Source: Oligoflexia bacterium (GTDB lineage Bacteria; Bdellovibrionota_C; UBA2361; JBGSMV01). Taken from it: 60,182 nucleotides of DNA. Positions 25,392 through 34,767 of the stretch are shown here, in pieces. The stretch is taken from contig JAIBBU010000019.1 in NCBI GenBank assembly GCA_019694515.1, positions 1-60,182 on the forward strand, read 5' to 3'. The stretch's first letter is position 1. Every line of letters starts with the position of its first letter. The notes beneath the pieces were generated by a model. The model searched no databases, was not told the DNA's origin, and saw nothing but the letters and a program-made list of their open reading frames with translations. A program made the position numbers and the translations under genes.

Positions 25392-27134
25392 TTAACCAAT
25401 GCTTCGCAGCTTGGCGAGCAGACGACTGATCCATTTGCTGCGCGCAAGTTCTTTACCTGCAATCTTTGATGCATTCAGCACAACGGTTTGAGAACCAGAA
25501 CTAAAATTTATATCCGGGCACAAATAGACCGCCTTGACCGGCACCTTCGTATTATTCTTGGCATTCTGCAATTTCGAAATTCGATTGGTTAATTGCGTGG
25601 CTAGGGCGATGGTGCGGACCTCTGCCGAGCCAATTTCCAGGTAAGCACTCCGATCGAAATATTGATCGCGTGCCACGACCAAATGTGTTGCGCATCCCGA
25701 TCTCGTGCTGCCGCCTACCAGGGTGACCTCAGCCGAAAATTCTCCCCGGTTATTGAGCGTGGCCTGAAGCGTCACGACGGGAAGGTCCGGGTCCTCTCCG
25801 GGAGTCAACCCGCCGCCGATGCTTTTACTCGTGGGTTGTGGCACCGGGGTAGATGTCGGAAGCGGCTCCGGGGTAATGCCGGGAGCCGGAGTGGCGGAAG
25901 GGCTGATCTGCGGTGTGGGGGTCGCCGTAGGGGTAGGGGTTGCCGAGCTCAGACAGCTGCCGTACGTCGCAACAAAGGCGCCGATTGCGGCCTTGCTGGG
26001 ATCGGAAAATGTCGTGTTGGATGGAGCCACGGCCGGAGACATGACAAAGCTGCTATCGTCCGCATCGTGGAGCGCGTTCAGGTTATGTCCGACTTCATGG
26101 GCAAAAGTCAGATAATCGATAGCAGGGTTGAAGGCTTGCGATAATCCGTAGCTATAAGCAGGCATGCGGCAGACGGTGCCGATGAATGCTTTGCCAATGT
26201 AGAGATCATCGAGGTCCCGTCCGGTGAACAGATGATAAACATCTGCACTGCCTAAATCATTTGAATTGATGCTTTGCTGGCGGAACTCTTCCAGCAAAGC
26301 GTCAGGGTCCGTAGCGCTATAGTTTTGACCCGGCGAGGCGATCACCACTTGTCTCTTAATATTGAATGTCAAACCAAGCTGAGTTTCGTAAAGCAACTCT
26401 GCGGCGTTTATATTGGAAGCGATTCTTGAATTGCTCGCAGCGCCGTATTGTTGATACCAGTTATAGTCCGCCTTTGTTGCAACTTCTGCCTCCTTCAGCA
26501 AAGCTGCCGCAACGTCAAATGCTCTTGCGCCGGATACGGCCTGCGCTGCAAACATATCTCGAGGCTGTGCCCGCAAAGCATGCACCGGAACTTTATGCAC
26601 CCTGACAGCAAAGCTCTGGGTGCCCCGTATTTGGAGGCCCGACAATTCGTAGTGTCGAAGCCCGTAACGACGCTGACTGTTGAACAGCACTGAAATCTGA
26701 ACGCCCTGCGGACTTTCGAAGATCGATGCGCTAAATGGACGGGATTGTCTCAATCGATCAGTGAAGTGCCCCCTAAATAGCGCAATCAGGGTACGGTCAG
26801 GAATTAGAGTCGACCCCTGCTGCAGGTAAGAGGCCCAATTTTTCGTCCGCTGTTGATACAGTGCGCCTCTGAACCTTCCGAACCCGGGGACGCGGGTGAC
26901 TATCAGAATTTGGCTGATGCGCTGCGCAGTCTGGCCCTGTTTGGGCACTGCAGTTAGGAGCGTCAGAATGGGAGCTCCGCGCCAATGCAAAGTTCCTCGC
27001 CCAGAATACGCGGTCTCCGGCTGAGCAGCCGCACTGCCGCACAAAGCAAATGTGGCCAAGCAGCAGGCGCATAGAGATACAATTACGTTCCGCAGAAGCG
27101 TGCGGAGCAATAGTTTGTTGCGGCGTAACGGCAT
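25392..27134 (-). CDS. Secreted metzincin-type zinc metalloprotease
   Basis: The 580-residue product has a signal peptide (about 1-38, ending AAAQ), a pro-region of about 150 residues, and a catalytic domain with HEVGHNLNALHD at about 351-362. The Gly of HExxHxxGxxH is replaced by Asn, a variation on the reprolysin motif. A VMSP Met-turn candidate follows. A Pro-Thr-rich linker (about 395-440) joins a beta-type C-terminal domain of about 130 residues ending in a basic tail. Architecture is shared with the protease at 7.4 kb. It converges on the cNMP gene with a 2-base gap. Confidence 0.82.
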   Translation of the reverse strand: MPLRRNKLLLRTLLRNVIVSLCACCLATFALCGSAAAQPETAYSGRGTLHWRGAPILTLLTAVPKQGQTAQRISQILIVTRVPGFGRFRGALYQQRTKNWASYLQQGSTLIPDRTLIALFRGHFTDRLRQSRPFSASIFESPQGVQISVLFNSQRRYGLRHYELSGLQIRGTQSFAVRVHKVPVHALRAQPRDMFAAQAVSGARAFDVAAALLKEAEVATKADYNWYQQYGAASNSRIASNINAAELLYETQLGLTFNIKRQVVIASPGQNYSATDPDALLEEFRQQSINSNDLGSADVYHLFTGRDLDDLYIGKAFIGTVCRMPAYSYGLSQAFNPAIDYLTFAHEVGHNLNALHDADDSSFVMSPAVAPSNTTFSDPSKAAIGAFVATYGSCLSSATPTPTATPTPQISPSATPAPGITPEPLPTSTPVPQPTSKSIGGGLTPGEDPDLPVVTLQATLNNRGEFSAEVTLVGGSTRSGCATHLVVARDQYFDRSAYLEIGSAEVRTIALATQLTNRISKLQNAKNNTKVPVKAVYLCPDINFSSGSQTVVLNASKIAGKELARSKWISRLLAKLRSIG

Positions 27135-27194
27135 ATAATCAGTCTCGCCGTGAGAAATATTTTATGCAACGGTGCTAAAGTTGTTAGCTGCGGG

Positions 27195-27839
27195 TCAGGC
27201 GGTTTTAACGGCTGGCACTTTCTTAGAGGCTGCCAGCTCGTCAAGGCTACGCAGCGCCACGCTGGACTGGCCGGACGTATATGCAGCGATCTTTTGTTGG
27301 GCGCCGATTAGCGCCGTCTCTAGCTGTGCGACCGCCATGGTGGGATCGCTCGCGGATCCCAATCCGTCCCAGAGTGCTTCGGGATTGTCGTCGAGTTGCG
27401 CAGCTCCGAAAGCTTCCGAATAGATCTGATTGGCCTCCTCGCTGCTTATTTCCCCGGCATCACGAAGCTGCTGCAATGTAGCTTTTGCCGCTGCTTCGTG
27501 CGGTATGTATGAACCCACACGCATCTGCTCCTTGTTTACAGCCAGCAATTCCGAGAACTGCGCTGCTGTGTCTGCTCCCTTTAGATTGGAGATTCGTTCG
27601 CCCACCAACGAGGCAAAAAGTTCCTCCTCGCTCACCATATTTTCCGCATTGGGGACCAGATATGATTTCAGAATCGACTCAAAATCCGAGCCTGATTGAG
27701 CTTTCGGGGCGGTGGTCGAGGAAGTTTGGGAGGCGCCTTCATTCTTGGAGCCTTTAACTAGCTTTCCGACATCACTGATTATTTTGTCAGTTACCTTGCC
27801 GACGACGGCACTTGTAATTGTATCGGTAAAGAATCCCAT
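27195..27839 (-). CDS. Unrecognised 214-residue helical protein
   Basis: There is no signal peptide. The N-terminus (MGFFTDTITSAVVGKVTDKI) is amphipathic, followed by a Ser/Thr/Gly-rich linker (about 33-50) and a helical domain (about 50-200). An EF-hand-like or SHOCT-like pattern is not clear. It lies 60 bases upstream of the protease gene on the same strand and divergent from the HEAT-type gene, so it could be co-transcribed with the protease. No function assigned. Confidence 0.6.
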   Translation of the reverse strand: MGFFTDTITSAVVGKVTDKIISDVGKLVKGSKNEGASQTSSTTAPKAQSGSDFESILKSYLVPNAENMVSEEELFASLVGERISNLKGADTAAQFSELLAVNKEQMRVGSYIPHEAAAKATLQQLRDAGEISSEEANQIYSEAFGAAQLDDNPEALWDGLGSASDPTMAVAQLETALIGAQQKIAAYTSGQSSVALRSLDELAASKKVPAVKTA

Positions 27840-27972
27840 CGGCGGTACTGCTCCGGCTCTAATGCGCCATCAAGCTGGCATTCTATGCTAAGACTGCAAT
27901 CCCTGTGCTTGGTTGCCCGAGGGATCGATCACTCTATAGATGCCCGAGCATAACCGTGAAGAGGAGGAGAGA

Positions 27973-29265
27973 ATGATCGTTCAAGGCCAGAGGCAAATAG
28001 CTGCTGACGAGCGCACCGCTACCCCTCCCGGGTTGGCGGCTGATAGTCCATTTCTTATGGAAGCAGACGAGATGCCGAGCACGGCCACCATCTCCCCCGA
28101 GTGGGTGGAGGTTGAGCGTATCGCTGCAGGGAATCGCCGCAGCCCGCAGTTCGACCAGGTTCTCGCCTCGCCCTTTGGCACCATCGCAGAAACCCCCCAG
28201 GGCCGTGCGCAGCTAGTGGAGGGGCTCCGCACCGAGAATCCCTCGATCTTCAAGGAGCAGGCGGCCAGGCAGGCGGCACTGCAAGTCTTGGGTAAGTATA
28301 TAGGCGAGCTCGAGGTTCAGCGTGTTTGTATAGAAGAGTTGGAGACGCATCCGGAGTTCGAGCGATCCTGCTACATTGCAGCGCAAACAATATCGCTGAC
28401 CCGCGATCTGCGCGAGCCTAGTCTGGCCGATCGGCTGACCCTATTAGCCTTGAATTTCCCCGATGGAAATCACCGCGAGCAGATCATGAATATCTTGAAA
28501 CCGTCGCTGGATGAAGGTGCTTCCAACCACACCGTGGCACCGATTATCGCGGATGTCACAAAAGCTGTCATCGCAGGTGCCGTCCCCAACGCGCGGCAGC
28601 TCCATGCCCTGGCACTCAGCGGAAATCAGCGGGCCTACGCGCTAATGGGAAAGATCGCACTTGGAACCTTAAGCCGGCAGTTTGATGTACTTAGAGAAAG
28701 CACACACTGTATCGATCTAGATGGCAGCACTCCGATGGCTTGTGTAACCGGCGGAGCCGGTGCGGTTGCGGCGGTTCTATGTAGCGCACTTCTCCAAACC
28801 TCGGCGATCCCTATGCTAGCGGTAATTGCCTGTGGCGGCGTCCTGGGAGTTTCGCTCACCCCGTTACTGAGATATTTTCAGACCCGCAAAGAGCGGCTGG
28901 TCCGCAATGCCGGTGCGCAGACTCAAGCAATTCAGTATTTAGGACTCGCATCGCATCATGCTCCGATGCTCGAAGTTCTATTGGCAGCTAAGCAGATCTC
29001 AGAACGCACGCCTGCTTTACAGTCTGCGTTTACAGCTGCAATGAACCGGCTTAATTTGGGCTGGAACTCAGTTGGTTTGGCGCGCGCGCTGCGTAGTCCT
29101 CTGAATGAAGTACGGCGGGAAGCGGCCAGACGACTTGGAACTCTCCCTGCAGAGCTGCATCCCGTGCCGGGTGAAATTGCGACGGTGCAGAGTATCCTCA
29201 CGCAGCTGAAATCTGATCAGGATCCAGAGGTCCGCAAAATCGCCTATCAGGCGGCTAGGCACTGA
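27973..29265 (+). CDS. Membrane protein with HEAT-like helical repeats
   Basis: The 430-residue product has an acidic N-terminal region, a central hydrophobic stretch (about 255-300: two helices, VTGGAGAVAAVLCSALL and IPMLAVIACGGVLGVSL), and helical repeats on both sides that resemble HEAT units (ALRSPLNEVRREAARRLGTL, SDQDPEVRKIAYQAA). ATG 27973 was chosen for its GAGGAGGAG ribosome site; an ATG 33 bases upstream is in frame. It overlaps the convergent ABC ATPase gene by 19 bases. Probably a scaffold at the inner membrane; function unknown. Confidence 0.65.
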   Translation: MIVQGQRQIAADERTATPPGLAADSPFLMEADEMPSTATISPEWVEVERIAAGNRRSPQFDQVLASPFGTIAETPQGRAQLVEGLRTENPSIFKEQAARQAALQVLGKYIGELEVQRVCIEELETHPEFERSCYIAAQTISLTRDLREPSLADRLTLLALNFPDGNHREQIMNILKPSLDEGASNHTVAPIIADVTKAVIAGAVPNARQLHALALSGNQRAYALMGKIALGTLSRQFDVLRESTHCIDLDGSTPMACVTGGAGAVAAVLCSALLQTSAIPMLAVIACGGVLGVSLTPLLRYFQTRKERLVRNAGAQTQAIQYLGLASHHAPMLEVLLAAKQISERTPALQSAFTAAMNRLNLGWNSVGLARALRSPLNEVRREAARRLGTLPAELHPVPGEIATVQSILTQLKSDQDPEVRKIAYQAARH

Positions 29266-30203
29266 CTGGCGGTGTCTTTCAGGTGATAGCTCACAGCGTC
29301 AACTAAACTAGGCACAATCTCCTCTATCTCAACCTGAGAATTGGTAAGTGATCGCACCAAGCTGAGAAGTTCCGGGGCAGCCGGAATCTTTCCACAGACA
29401 ATTATTTCACTGCCAAACTTTGACATAACCGCGCAGGGCAGGTGTTTTTTGAGAGCGTCCATTGCGGCTTCAATGTTATTGATGCCTCTAATTTTTGCGC
29501 CGGCATGTCCAATTGTTCTGCAAACTTCCTCGGTCGGACCAACCGCGAAAAGCTCGCCATTACGTAGCACAATCAGGGTGTCGGCCAGCCTTTCCACCAC
29601 ATCCATCCGATGAGATGTGAGCAGGAAGCTGGTGCTGCTGGCCTGTCGTTCGACGATCTCCGCCAGTTCGCTGGTTTTTTGTACGTCGAGCCCGTCAAAT
29701 GGCTCATCCAGTAAGAACAGCCTGGGTCGACTAAAAAATCCGATCGCAGTCTGAACTCTGCGGCGTTGTCCTTTGGAAAGCTCGCGCCCAAGTTTTTTCA
29801 AAAGCGGCGCCAGTTCCAACTGTTCGATCCAGTGCCTCCCGCCGCTTCGATAATAGTTCGGATCGTCGGTTTTTAATCGGCACCATAGCCGGATATAGGA
29901 CTCAACGGAGATGTCGGCAAAGACCGAACCACCCTCAGGGCAGAACGCCATGTGCTCTTCCGGTTTCAGGCGCTGCCGTACCTCGCGATCAAAGGCAAAA
30001 ACATCCAAACGCCCGGCCGAGCAGGGCAGCAGTTTGAGCACGCTCTTAAGTAGCGTCGACTTGCCTGCGCCATTATGGCCAATCACCGCAATAATACCGC
30101 CGCGTGCTGAGAGCTCGTTTATACGCAGCGCGGGCCGGACGCCGTAAGCGACGCTCAAGCCTGTGGCTTCTATACTAATCTGACGTCGCGCATGTTCGTG
30201 CAT
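29247..30203 (-). CDS. ABC transporter ATPase
   Basis: The 318-residue product has Walker A GHNGAGKST (about 42-50), signature ELSKGQRRR, Walker B LFLLDEP, and the switch His in LTSHR. The C-terminal 90 residues form an extra domain. It powers the permease encoded 3 bases upstream. GGAGGAG precedes the ATG and overlaps the permease end, so the two are translationally coupled. It belongs to the exporter-type group that pairs with ABC-2-like permeases; substrate unknown. Confidence 0.88.
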   Translation of the reverse strand: MHEHARRQISIEATGLSVAYGVRPALRINELSARGGIIAVIGHNGAGKSTLLKSVLKLLPCSAGRLDVFAFDREVRQRLKPEEHMAFCPEGGSVFADISVESYIRLWCRLKTDDPNYYRSGGRHWIEQLELAPLLKKLGRELSKGQRRRVQTAIGFFSRPRLFLLDEPFDGLDVQKTSELAEIVERQASSTSFLLTSHRMDVVERLADTLIVLRNGELFAVGPTEEVCRTIGHAGAKIRGINNIEAAMDALKKHLPCAVMSKFGSEIIVCGKIPAAPELLSLVRSLTNSQVEIEEIVPSLVDAVSYHLKDTASQCLAA

Positions 30204-30205
30204 TA

Positions 30206-31501
30206 TTATATCTCCTCCAGATGCGAAGCGAACCAGCGCGCATTACTGCGTACCATCTGTAGTAAGAGCAGCAGCGCCAAACCGGAGTGCAATACGAGTG
30301 CAAGATAGGATGGTTTGAAGATCGGCGCGATGATGATGGGGGTCAATCCGAGCACCGGCAGTAACGTAATAATATTGCGGCAGAACCCCCAGAATGGGGT
30401 GCCGATGATAAAAGTTGCCATCCAAACAATCGTGCCGAGCCCTGCAATTAACAGCGGGACATAGCGGTATCCAAAACTGAAAAGAAAATGACGTTGCTTG
30501 AGCTCGCCGATTGAAGCAATCACCGTAGCCAATCCTAAGCCCGCTGATACCGCCGCGATCCAGAGCGCGAGAGCGAGGAGGTCGCTTCCGAAGATTGCAT
30601 AGAGCTGCTCGGGATCAACCATGTCATAGAGCCAATACGCACTAAGCGGGATCACGGCAATCAAGAATGCTGCCACCCGCAAACAAGTTAGCATCCAAAT
30701 GGCGAGATAAAAGTTGGAGCTCCCGCAACCGGCTGCCATAGGAAGCAGCGCTCCGCTTCGCGCGAAATAATCGATTACCCGTCTATGGGCCTTAAGTGCG
30801 AGCCACAACGCAATTACAATCATCCCTGCAATGTTGATTACGATAGCGGAAGTTACATATAGATCCTTGATCTTAACTGCATCTCTAAGTCCGCTCGAAT
30901 AGAATTCAATCGAGCCGACGGAATCCCAGATTCTGCGCATATCGGTGCGCGCAGATTTCAATTTTTCGCCGACATCGGGGTTGAGCGACGTTGCACCAAG
31001 TACCAGCAGCCCCCAAACGCTGGAGACCTCGGTGCGCACGGGGGTGCCGGGAACGATTACAACGTCAGGGTGGCAGGACGAACAAATATGCAGGCGTTCG
31101 ATGGTGCCATCTAGAATCAGTTGGAATTGAGTCGGGTCAAAAAGATCGGGATGCTTGACCTTTAGCGCCACATCAAGACGGTCGGGAGCGCAGTGTGGGT
31201 CGTCGGGCGGCAGCTCTATAGCTTGCCCGTCAACCACCTTGGTCTGCCAGCGGCAAATCCGCAGGGGCTGTGGAGTTTCGTGTCCGTAGATCAGGTTTGA
31301 CACGATACTTCGCAATTTCTCTCTGCCCGGATCAGTGCTTTCCACTGGTCCGATCGATTTGCGGCCCGCCTGTAATATCAGACTGGTGACCAGCAGCTGG
31401 GCGCACATCACGACCAGGCCCAGGATGAGGGGAAACAGTAATAACGAGCTGAATAATCTAGGGACGCGGCATAGGGCTATGACGAGTCGGAGCGCGCGCA
31501 T
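30206..31501 (-). CDS. ABC-exporter-type membrane protein with a periplasmic CxxCH motif
   Basis: The 431-residue product has one N-terminal transmembrane helix (about 18-45), a soluble region of about 190 residues that should lie outside the cytoplasm, then five or six transmembrane helices (about 230-425). This resembles ABC-2 permeases with a large first loop. The loop carries CSSCH at 140-144, a perfect c-type heme attachment motif, plus two more cysteines. It pairs with the ATPase gene just downstream. Whether heme or a metal is bound cannot be told from the sequence; the soluble part is otherwise unlike any cytochrome I recognise. Confidence 0.7.
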   Translation of the reverse strand: MRALRLVIALCRVPRLFSSLLLFPLILGLVVMCAQLLVTSLILQAGRKSIGPVESTDPGREKLRSIVSNLIYGHETPQPLRICRWQTKVVDGQAIELPPDDPHCAPDRLDVALKVKHPDLFDPTQFQLILDGTIERLHICSSCHPDVVIVPGTPVRTEVSSVWGLLVLGATSLNPDVGEKLKSARTDMRRIWDSVGSIEFYSSGLRDAVKIKDLYVTSAIVINIAGMIVIALWLALKAHRRVIDYFARSGALLPMAAGCGSSNFYLAIWMLTCLRVAAFLIAVIPLSAYWLYDMVDPEQLYAIFGSDLLALALWIAAVSAGLGLATVIASIGELKQRHFLFSFGYRYVPLLIAGLGTIVWMATFIIGTPFWGFCRNIITLLPVLGLTPIIIAPIFKPSYLALVLHSGLALLLLLQMVRSNARWFASHLEEI

Positions 31502-31612
31502 TGTTTAACCTAACCTTTCTCTATCGCGGGGGTCCGGGCCCCCCCTTTTGGGTTATGTCGGATCAGTTAGGCAGTTTGACTTATCCCAAACTCGGATAGA
31601 TCATGCGCACTC

Positions 31613-32662
31613 ATGGCGGATTCTTTGACCTATAAGGGTGCGGGCGTCGACATAGCTGAAGCCGATAGCACCAAGAAACTATTAGCTAAATCCATTGACA
31701 TCGAGGGTCGTGACGCGCGCGTTCTAAATCGCGTCGGCGCCTTTGCCTCCCTTTTTGAGGCCAAATTTGAAGGGGTGACTAATCCGGTTCTAGTCTTGAA
31801 AGCCGAGGAGCCCGGTTCAAAGCAGCTGCTGGCATTTCAGCATGGCTTCGTGCGGGAGATCTGCTTCGATTTAGTAAATCATTTGATTAATGACATCGCC
31901 GTCATGGGCGCAAGGCCGCTAGCGGTGCTGGACGTAATCGTCTGTGGAGCATTGCGCAAAGCGGATGTCGTCGCCCTGGTCGACGGCATGGCTGCGGCAT
32001 GTCGAGCCTTGGGGTGCACGCTAGTGGGTGGTGAAACCTCTGAGCAGCCGGGTGTGCTGGAGGCCGGCCGCTATGTGCTTTCAGCTACGGTTGTAGGAGT
32101 CGCTGATAAATCCAGGATTGTGGATGGTTCGGGGATCGCGGTGGGCGACCGAGTGTTAGTGCTTCCCTCCAATGGGCCGCATACCAACGGCTACACCCTG
32201 ATCCGCCGACTCTTGGCGGATGTGCCGGGTTGCGCGGAGCGTGCAGTCGGGAAGGAGACGTTTCTGCAAGCAGTCATGAAGCCGCACACCCCTTACCTGG
32301 AAGCCCTGCAGCAGCTTGCGACGATAGGGGCCCTAAAAGGGGCAGCTCACATTACTGGCGGCGGAATTGCAGGTAATTTGGGGCGTATTTTGCCACCAGG
32401 TATGGATGCGGCGGTTGAACTGGGAAATCTCCGAATTCCCCCAATTTTCTCGAGCATTAGGAACCTTGGGAAAGTGCCGGATACCGACATGCTGCAGACT
32501 TTTAATCTTGGCGCAGGCGCGATGGTTGTAGTTCCAGAAGCTCTCCAATCCCAGGCCCTCAGTGGGCTGCAAGATCGCGGAATAGAGGGCTACCCAGTGG
32601 GCGCGATTGTGAACGGGAAGGGATCGGTGCGTTTTTCTGGAGGGCTCAACTGGAGCCACTAA
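31613..32662 (+). CDS. purM: Phosphoribosylformylglycinamidine cyclo-ligase (AIR synthetase)
   Basis: The 349-residue product has the PurM signatures: TYKGAGVDI at the N-terminus, HLINDIAVMGARPL, LVGGETSEQPG and GPHTNGYTLIR, and AHITGGGIAGN. It makes aminoimidazole ribonucleotide from FGAM with ATP in de novo purine synthesis, in the cytoplasm. Length is normal for the family. It stands alone, divergent from the CxxCH permease; a GGGGG...CCCCC hairpin lies in its upstream region at about 31527-31547. Confidence 0.95.
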   Translation: MADSLTYKGAGVDIAEADSTKKLLAKSIDIEGRDARVLNRVGAFASLFEAKFEGVTNPVLVLKAEEPGSKQLLAFQHGFVREICFDLVNHLINDIAVMGARPLAVLDVIVCGALRKADVVALVDGMAAACRALGCTLVGGETSEQPGVLEAGRYVLSATVVGVADKSRIVDGSGIAVGDRVLVLPSNGPHTNGYTLIRRLLADVPGCAERAVGKETFLQAVMKPHTPYLEALQQLATIGALKGAAHITGGGIAGNLGRILPPGMDAAVELGNLRIPPIFSSIRNLGKVPDTDMLQTFNLGAGAMVVVPEALQSQALSGLQDRGIEGYPVGAIVNGKGSVRFSGGLNWSH

Positions 32663-32749
32663 AGCTGCGAGCTCAGACCTTTGAGGTGGCGTTTTCCCGA
32701 AGCAAAGCTCTGGAATTGTCGAAGCGGCAGGGAAGGTGCGCCTCGGCTT

Positions 32750-33994
32750 TTATGCTGCTCTGCTCGCCTGGTTGGCCGTCTCACGGAGCTCCAGACTGGC
32801 ATCCAGTTGATCGTAGATCATATTGAGCCGGTCCTTGAAAACGTCGAAGGTATAGCGTTCTTCAGCGAGGGCGCGCGCATTACGCCCAAGCCGGCTACGT
32901 TCTTCATGATCGGTGATCAATCTCAAGATCGCCCCCCCGAAACTTTCGCTAGTAGGATCGGCTAGGGCGCACACCTCATCATCCAGCACTTGTGTGTGGG
33001 TGGGGAGCCGGGTAGCGACCATCGCCCGTCCCGAGTGCAGATAGGAGTAAATCTTCATCGGTGTATTATTGCCCTTGGTGCGCGGTGAAACCAAGATGTC
33101 GGCATTGTATATATAGTCGTCGAGTTTCTCGACCGGGCGCGGCCCGGCCAGGTGCACACGGTGTGAAATGCCAATCGAGGCCGCTTTGCTCTCGTAGTGC
33201 TTGATATGCTCGGGGCGGCCGCCGATGATCACAAGCCGCGAGCTCTGCTCCTGCGCCGAAACGAGGCCAAAGCTCTCGATTAGCAGATCGATCCCCTGAT
33301 AACGCTCCAAGTTTCCGATATAGACGACCAATGGTGTTTCGGGTGATACGCCGAGTTCCAATCGAAGATCGGCTTTTTGGGCGGTCCCTTCGCCCTTTAA
33401 TAGCGACACATCGCTTAGTACGGAGGTGTACTTGGAACCATGTTGTTTAGCGACAACCGCTAACGCATCGCAAACCGGAACAACCGCTTCGCTATATTTG
33501 ACCGCCAGCTTTTCAATCAGGCTCAGCATAGGACGCAGCGGTCTAAGCACCCACCATTTCTCGGAAACCTGCAGCGCCAACGAGGAATCCATGTCGTATA
33601 TATAGGGCAGTCCGAAAAACAACTTTAGAATCAGCGCGACGAAGACGGACTCTTCGACGGCATGTACCAGGTTATAGCGGCGCGCACCTCCGCTCCGGAG
33701 TACATGCTGAAACACGTAAATCGTAAAGACTACATCGCACATCAATTTCTTGATTGAGATGCCAGGCCCAACTCCGCGCAGGAATTTAGGAGTGGGGATT
33801 CTTAAAATTCGAACGCCCGGAATCGCTATGTCTTCACCTTCATTGTAGGTGATAAGGTCAATACTGTCTGAACGATTGCCAGTGTTCTGGCGCCGGGATA
33901 TCCTGTCAGTCAACACCTCCAGAGCAAGGCGCACCGCAATGGGAGTGCCTCTTTCCTGAAAGAACGGCTCTGGTGCAAGAAAGAGAATTTTCAT
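32750..33994 (-). CDS. GT4-family glycosyltransferase
   Basis: The 414-residue product has an N-terminal KILFLAPEPFFQERGTP, typical of GT4 enzymes that act on lipid-linked or membrane sugars. It also has the central VVYIGNLERYQGIDLLIESF, and the C-terminal SPRTKGNNTPMKIYSYLHSGRAMVATRL (E-x7-E region modified to T-P-M-K). It transfers sugars from nucleotide donors in the cytoplasm. It is divergent from the methyltransferase of the Lol-like operon, with 22 bases between starts, so promoters overlap. Substrate unknown. Confidence 0.88.
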   Translation of the reverse strand: MKILFLAPEPFFQERGTPIAVRLALEVLTDRISRRQNTGNRSDSIDLITYNEGEDIAIPGVRILRIPTPKFLRGVGPGISIKKLMCDVVFTIYVFQHVLRSGGARRYNLVHAVEESVFVALILKLFFGLPYIYDMDSSLALQVSEKWWVLRPLRPMLSLIEKLAVKYSEAVVPVCDALAVVAKQHGSKYTSVLSDVSLLKGEGTAQKADLRLELGVSPETPLVVYIGNLERYQGIDLLIESFGLVSAQEQSSRLVIIGGRPEHIKHYESKAASIGISHRVHLAGPRPVEKLDDYIYNADILVSPRTKGNNTPMKIYSYLHSGRAMVATRLPTHTQVLDDEVCALADPTSESFGGAILRLITDHEERSRLGRNARALAEERYTFDVFKDRLNMIYDQLDASLELRETANQASRAA

Positions 33995-34016
33995 TTGAAC
34001 CTAATTAGCCTAGCGC

Positions 34017-34766
34017 ATGGAAGGCGTCAATTCTATGGCCAGCTTAAGCATTAGCGAAACGGCTGATATCGATACATCCTCAGAGGATTATGCGCGCCGT
34101 TTTGCAGGACCGGCGGGCGAATGGCTGCTACAGGTGCAGAGTGCCGCCGTACTGCAGCTGGCTGGTGCCGGTGAAGATCGAGCTGTGCTGGACGTAGGTG
34201 GGGGACATGCTCAGTTGGCGCCCCCATTGATCGAGGCAGGGTTCCGGGTCATGGTGGCCGGTAGCAGCCAAAGCTGCGCGGAACGGTTGCGCGCTGCGCT
34301 AGCCGGAGGGCGATGCGATTTCATTGCGTGCAGTTTATTACGGTTGCCCTTTGACGACCGAAGCTACGATACCGTCGTGTCGGTTCGTTACCTAAGTCAC
34401 TGTCCCGTCTGGCAGGACTGCATCAAGGAATTGTGCCGAGTGGCGGCTCGGCGCGTGATCGTAGATTATCCCCGACGCGGAGGATTTAATAGTTTCTACA
34501 AGATGCTTTTCGGGTTCAAGAAGAAGCTCGAGGGCAATACGCGCGACTACCTGACTTTCAGCGACTCCGAAATCGAGGGCGCCTTCGAAGCCGCAGGATT
34601 CCAAGCGGAACGGCAGATCGGCCAGTTTGTGCTGCCGATGGTTTTTCACCGCATCCTCAAGCGACCCGCGGTCTCAGCAATGTTAGAACGCATGCTCGGC
34701 GGCCTGGGTTTAGCCGCGCGCTTCGGGACGCCCGTAATCGCCAGTTGGGTTAGAAAGACCGAGTGA
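34017..34766 (+). CDS. Class I SAM-dependent methyltransferase
   Basis: The 249-residue product has the SAM-binding VLDVGGGHAQLAPPL at about 61-75, an acidic residue after the second strand replaced by a serine-rich loop, and the later FDDRSYDTVVSVRYLSH stretch typical of Methyltransf_11 enzymes. A hydrophobic C-terminus may contact membrane. It is the first gene of an operon with a LolA-like protein (1-base gap), permeases and an ATPase, so a lipid or envelope substrate is possible. Acceptor not known. Confidence 0.82.
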   Translation: MEGVNSMASLSISETADIDTSSEDYARRFAGPAGEWLLQVQSAAVLQLAGAGEDRAVLDVGGGHAQLAPPLIEAGFRVMVAGSSQSCAERLRAALAGGRCDFIACSLLRLPFDDRSYDTVVSVRYLSHCPVWQDCIKELCRVAARRVIVDYPRRGGFNSFYKMLFGFKKKLEGNTRDYLTFSDSEIEGAFEAAGFQAERQIGQFVLPMVFHRILKRPAVSAMLERMLGGLGLAARFGTPVIASWVRKTE

Positions 34767-34767
34767 T

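Noticed and set aside
31527..31547. GGGGG...CCCCC hairpin followed by TTTT upstream of purM, considered a terminator
   Set aside because: It lies between divergent genes, so there is no transcript from either side that should end there. It could be an attenuator, but the T-run is short.
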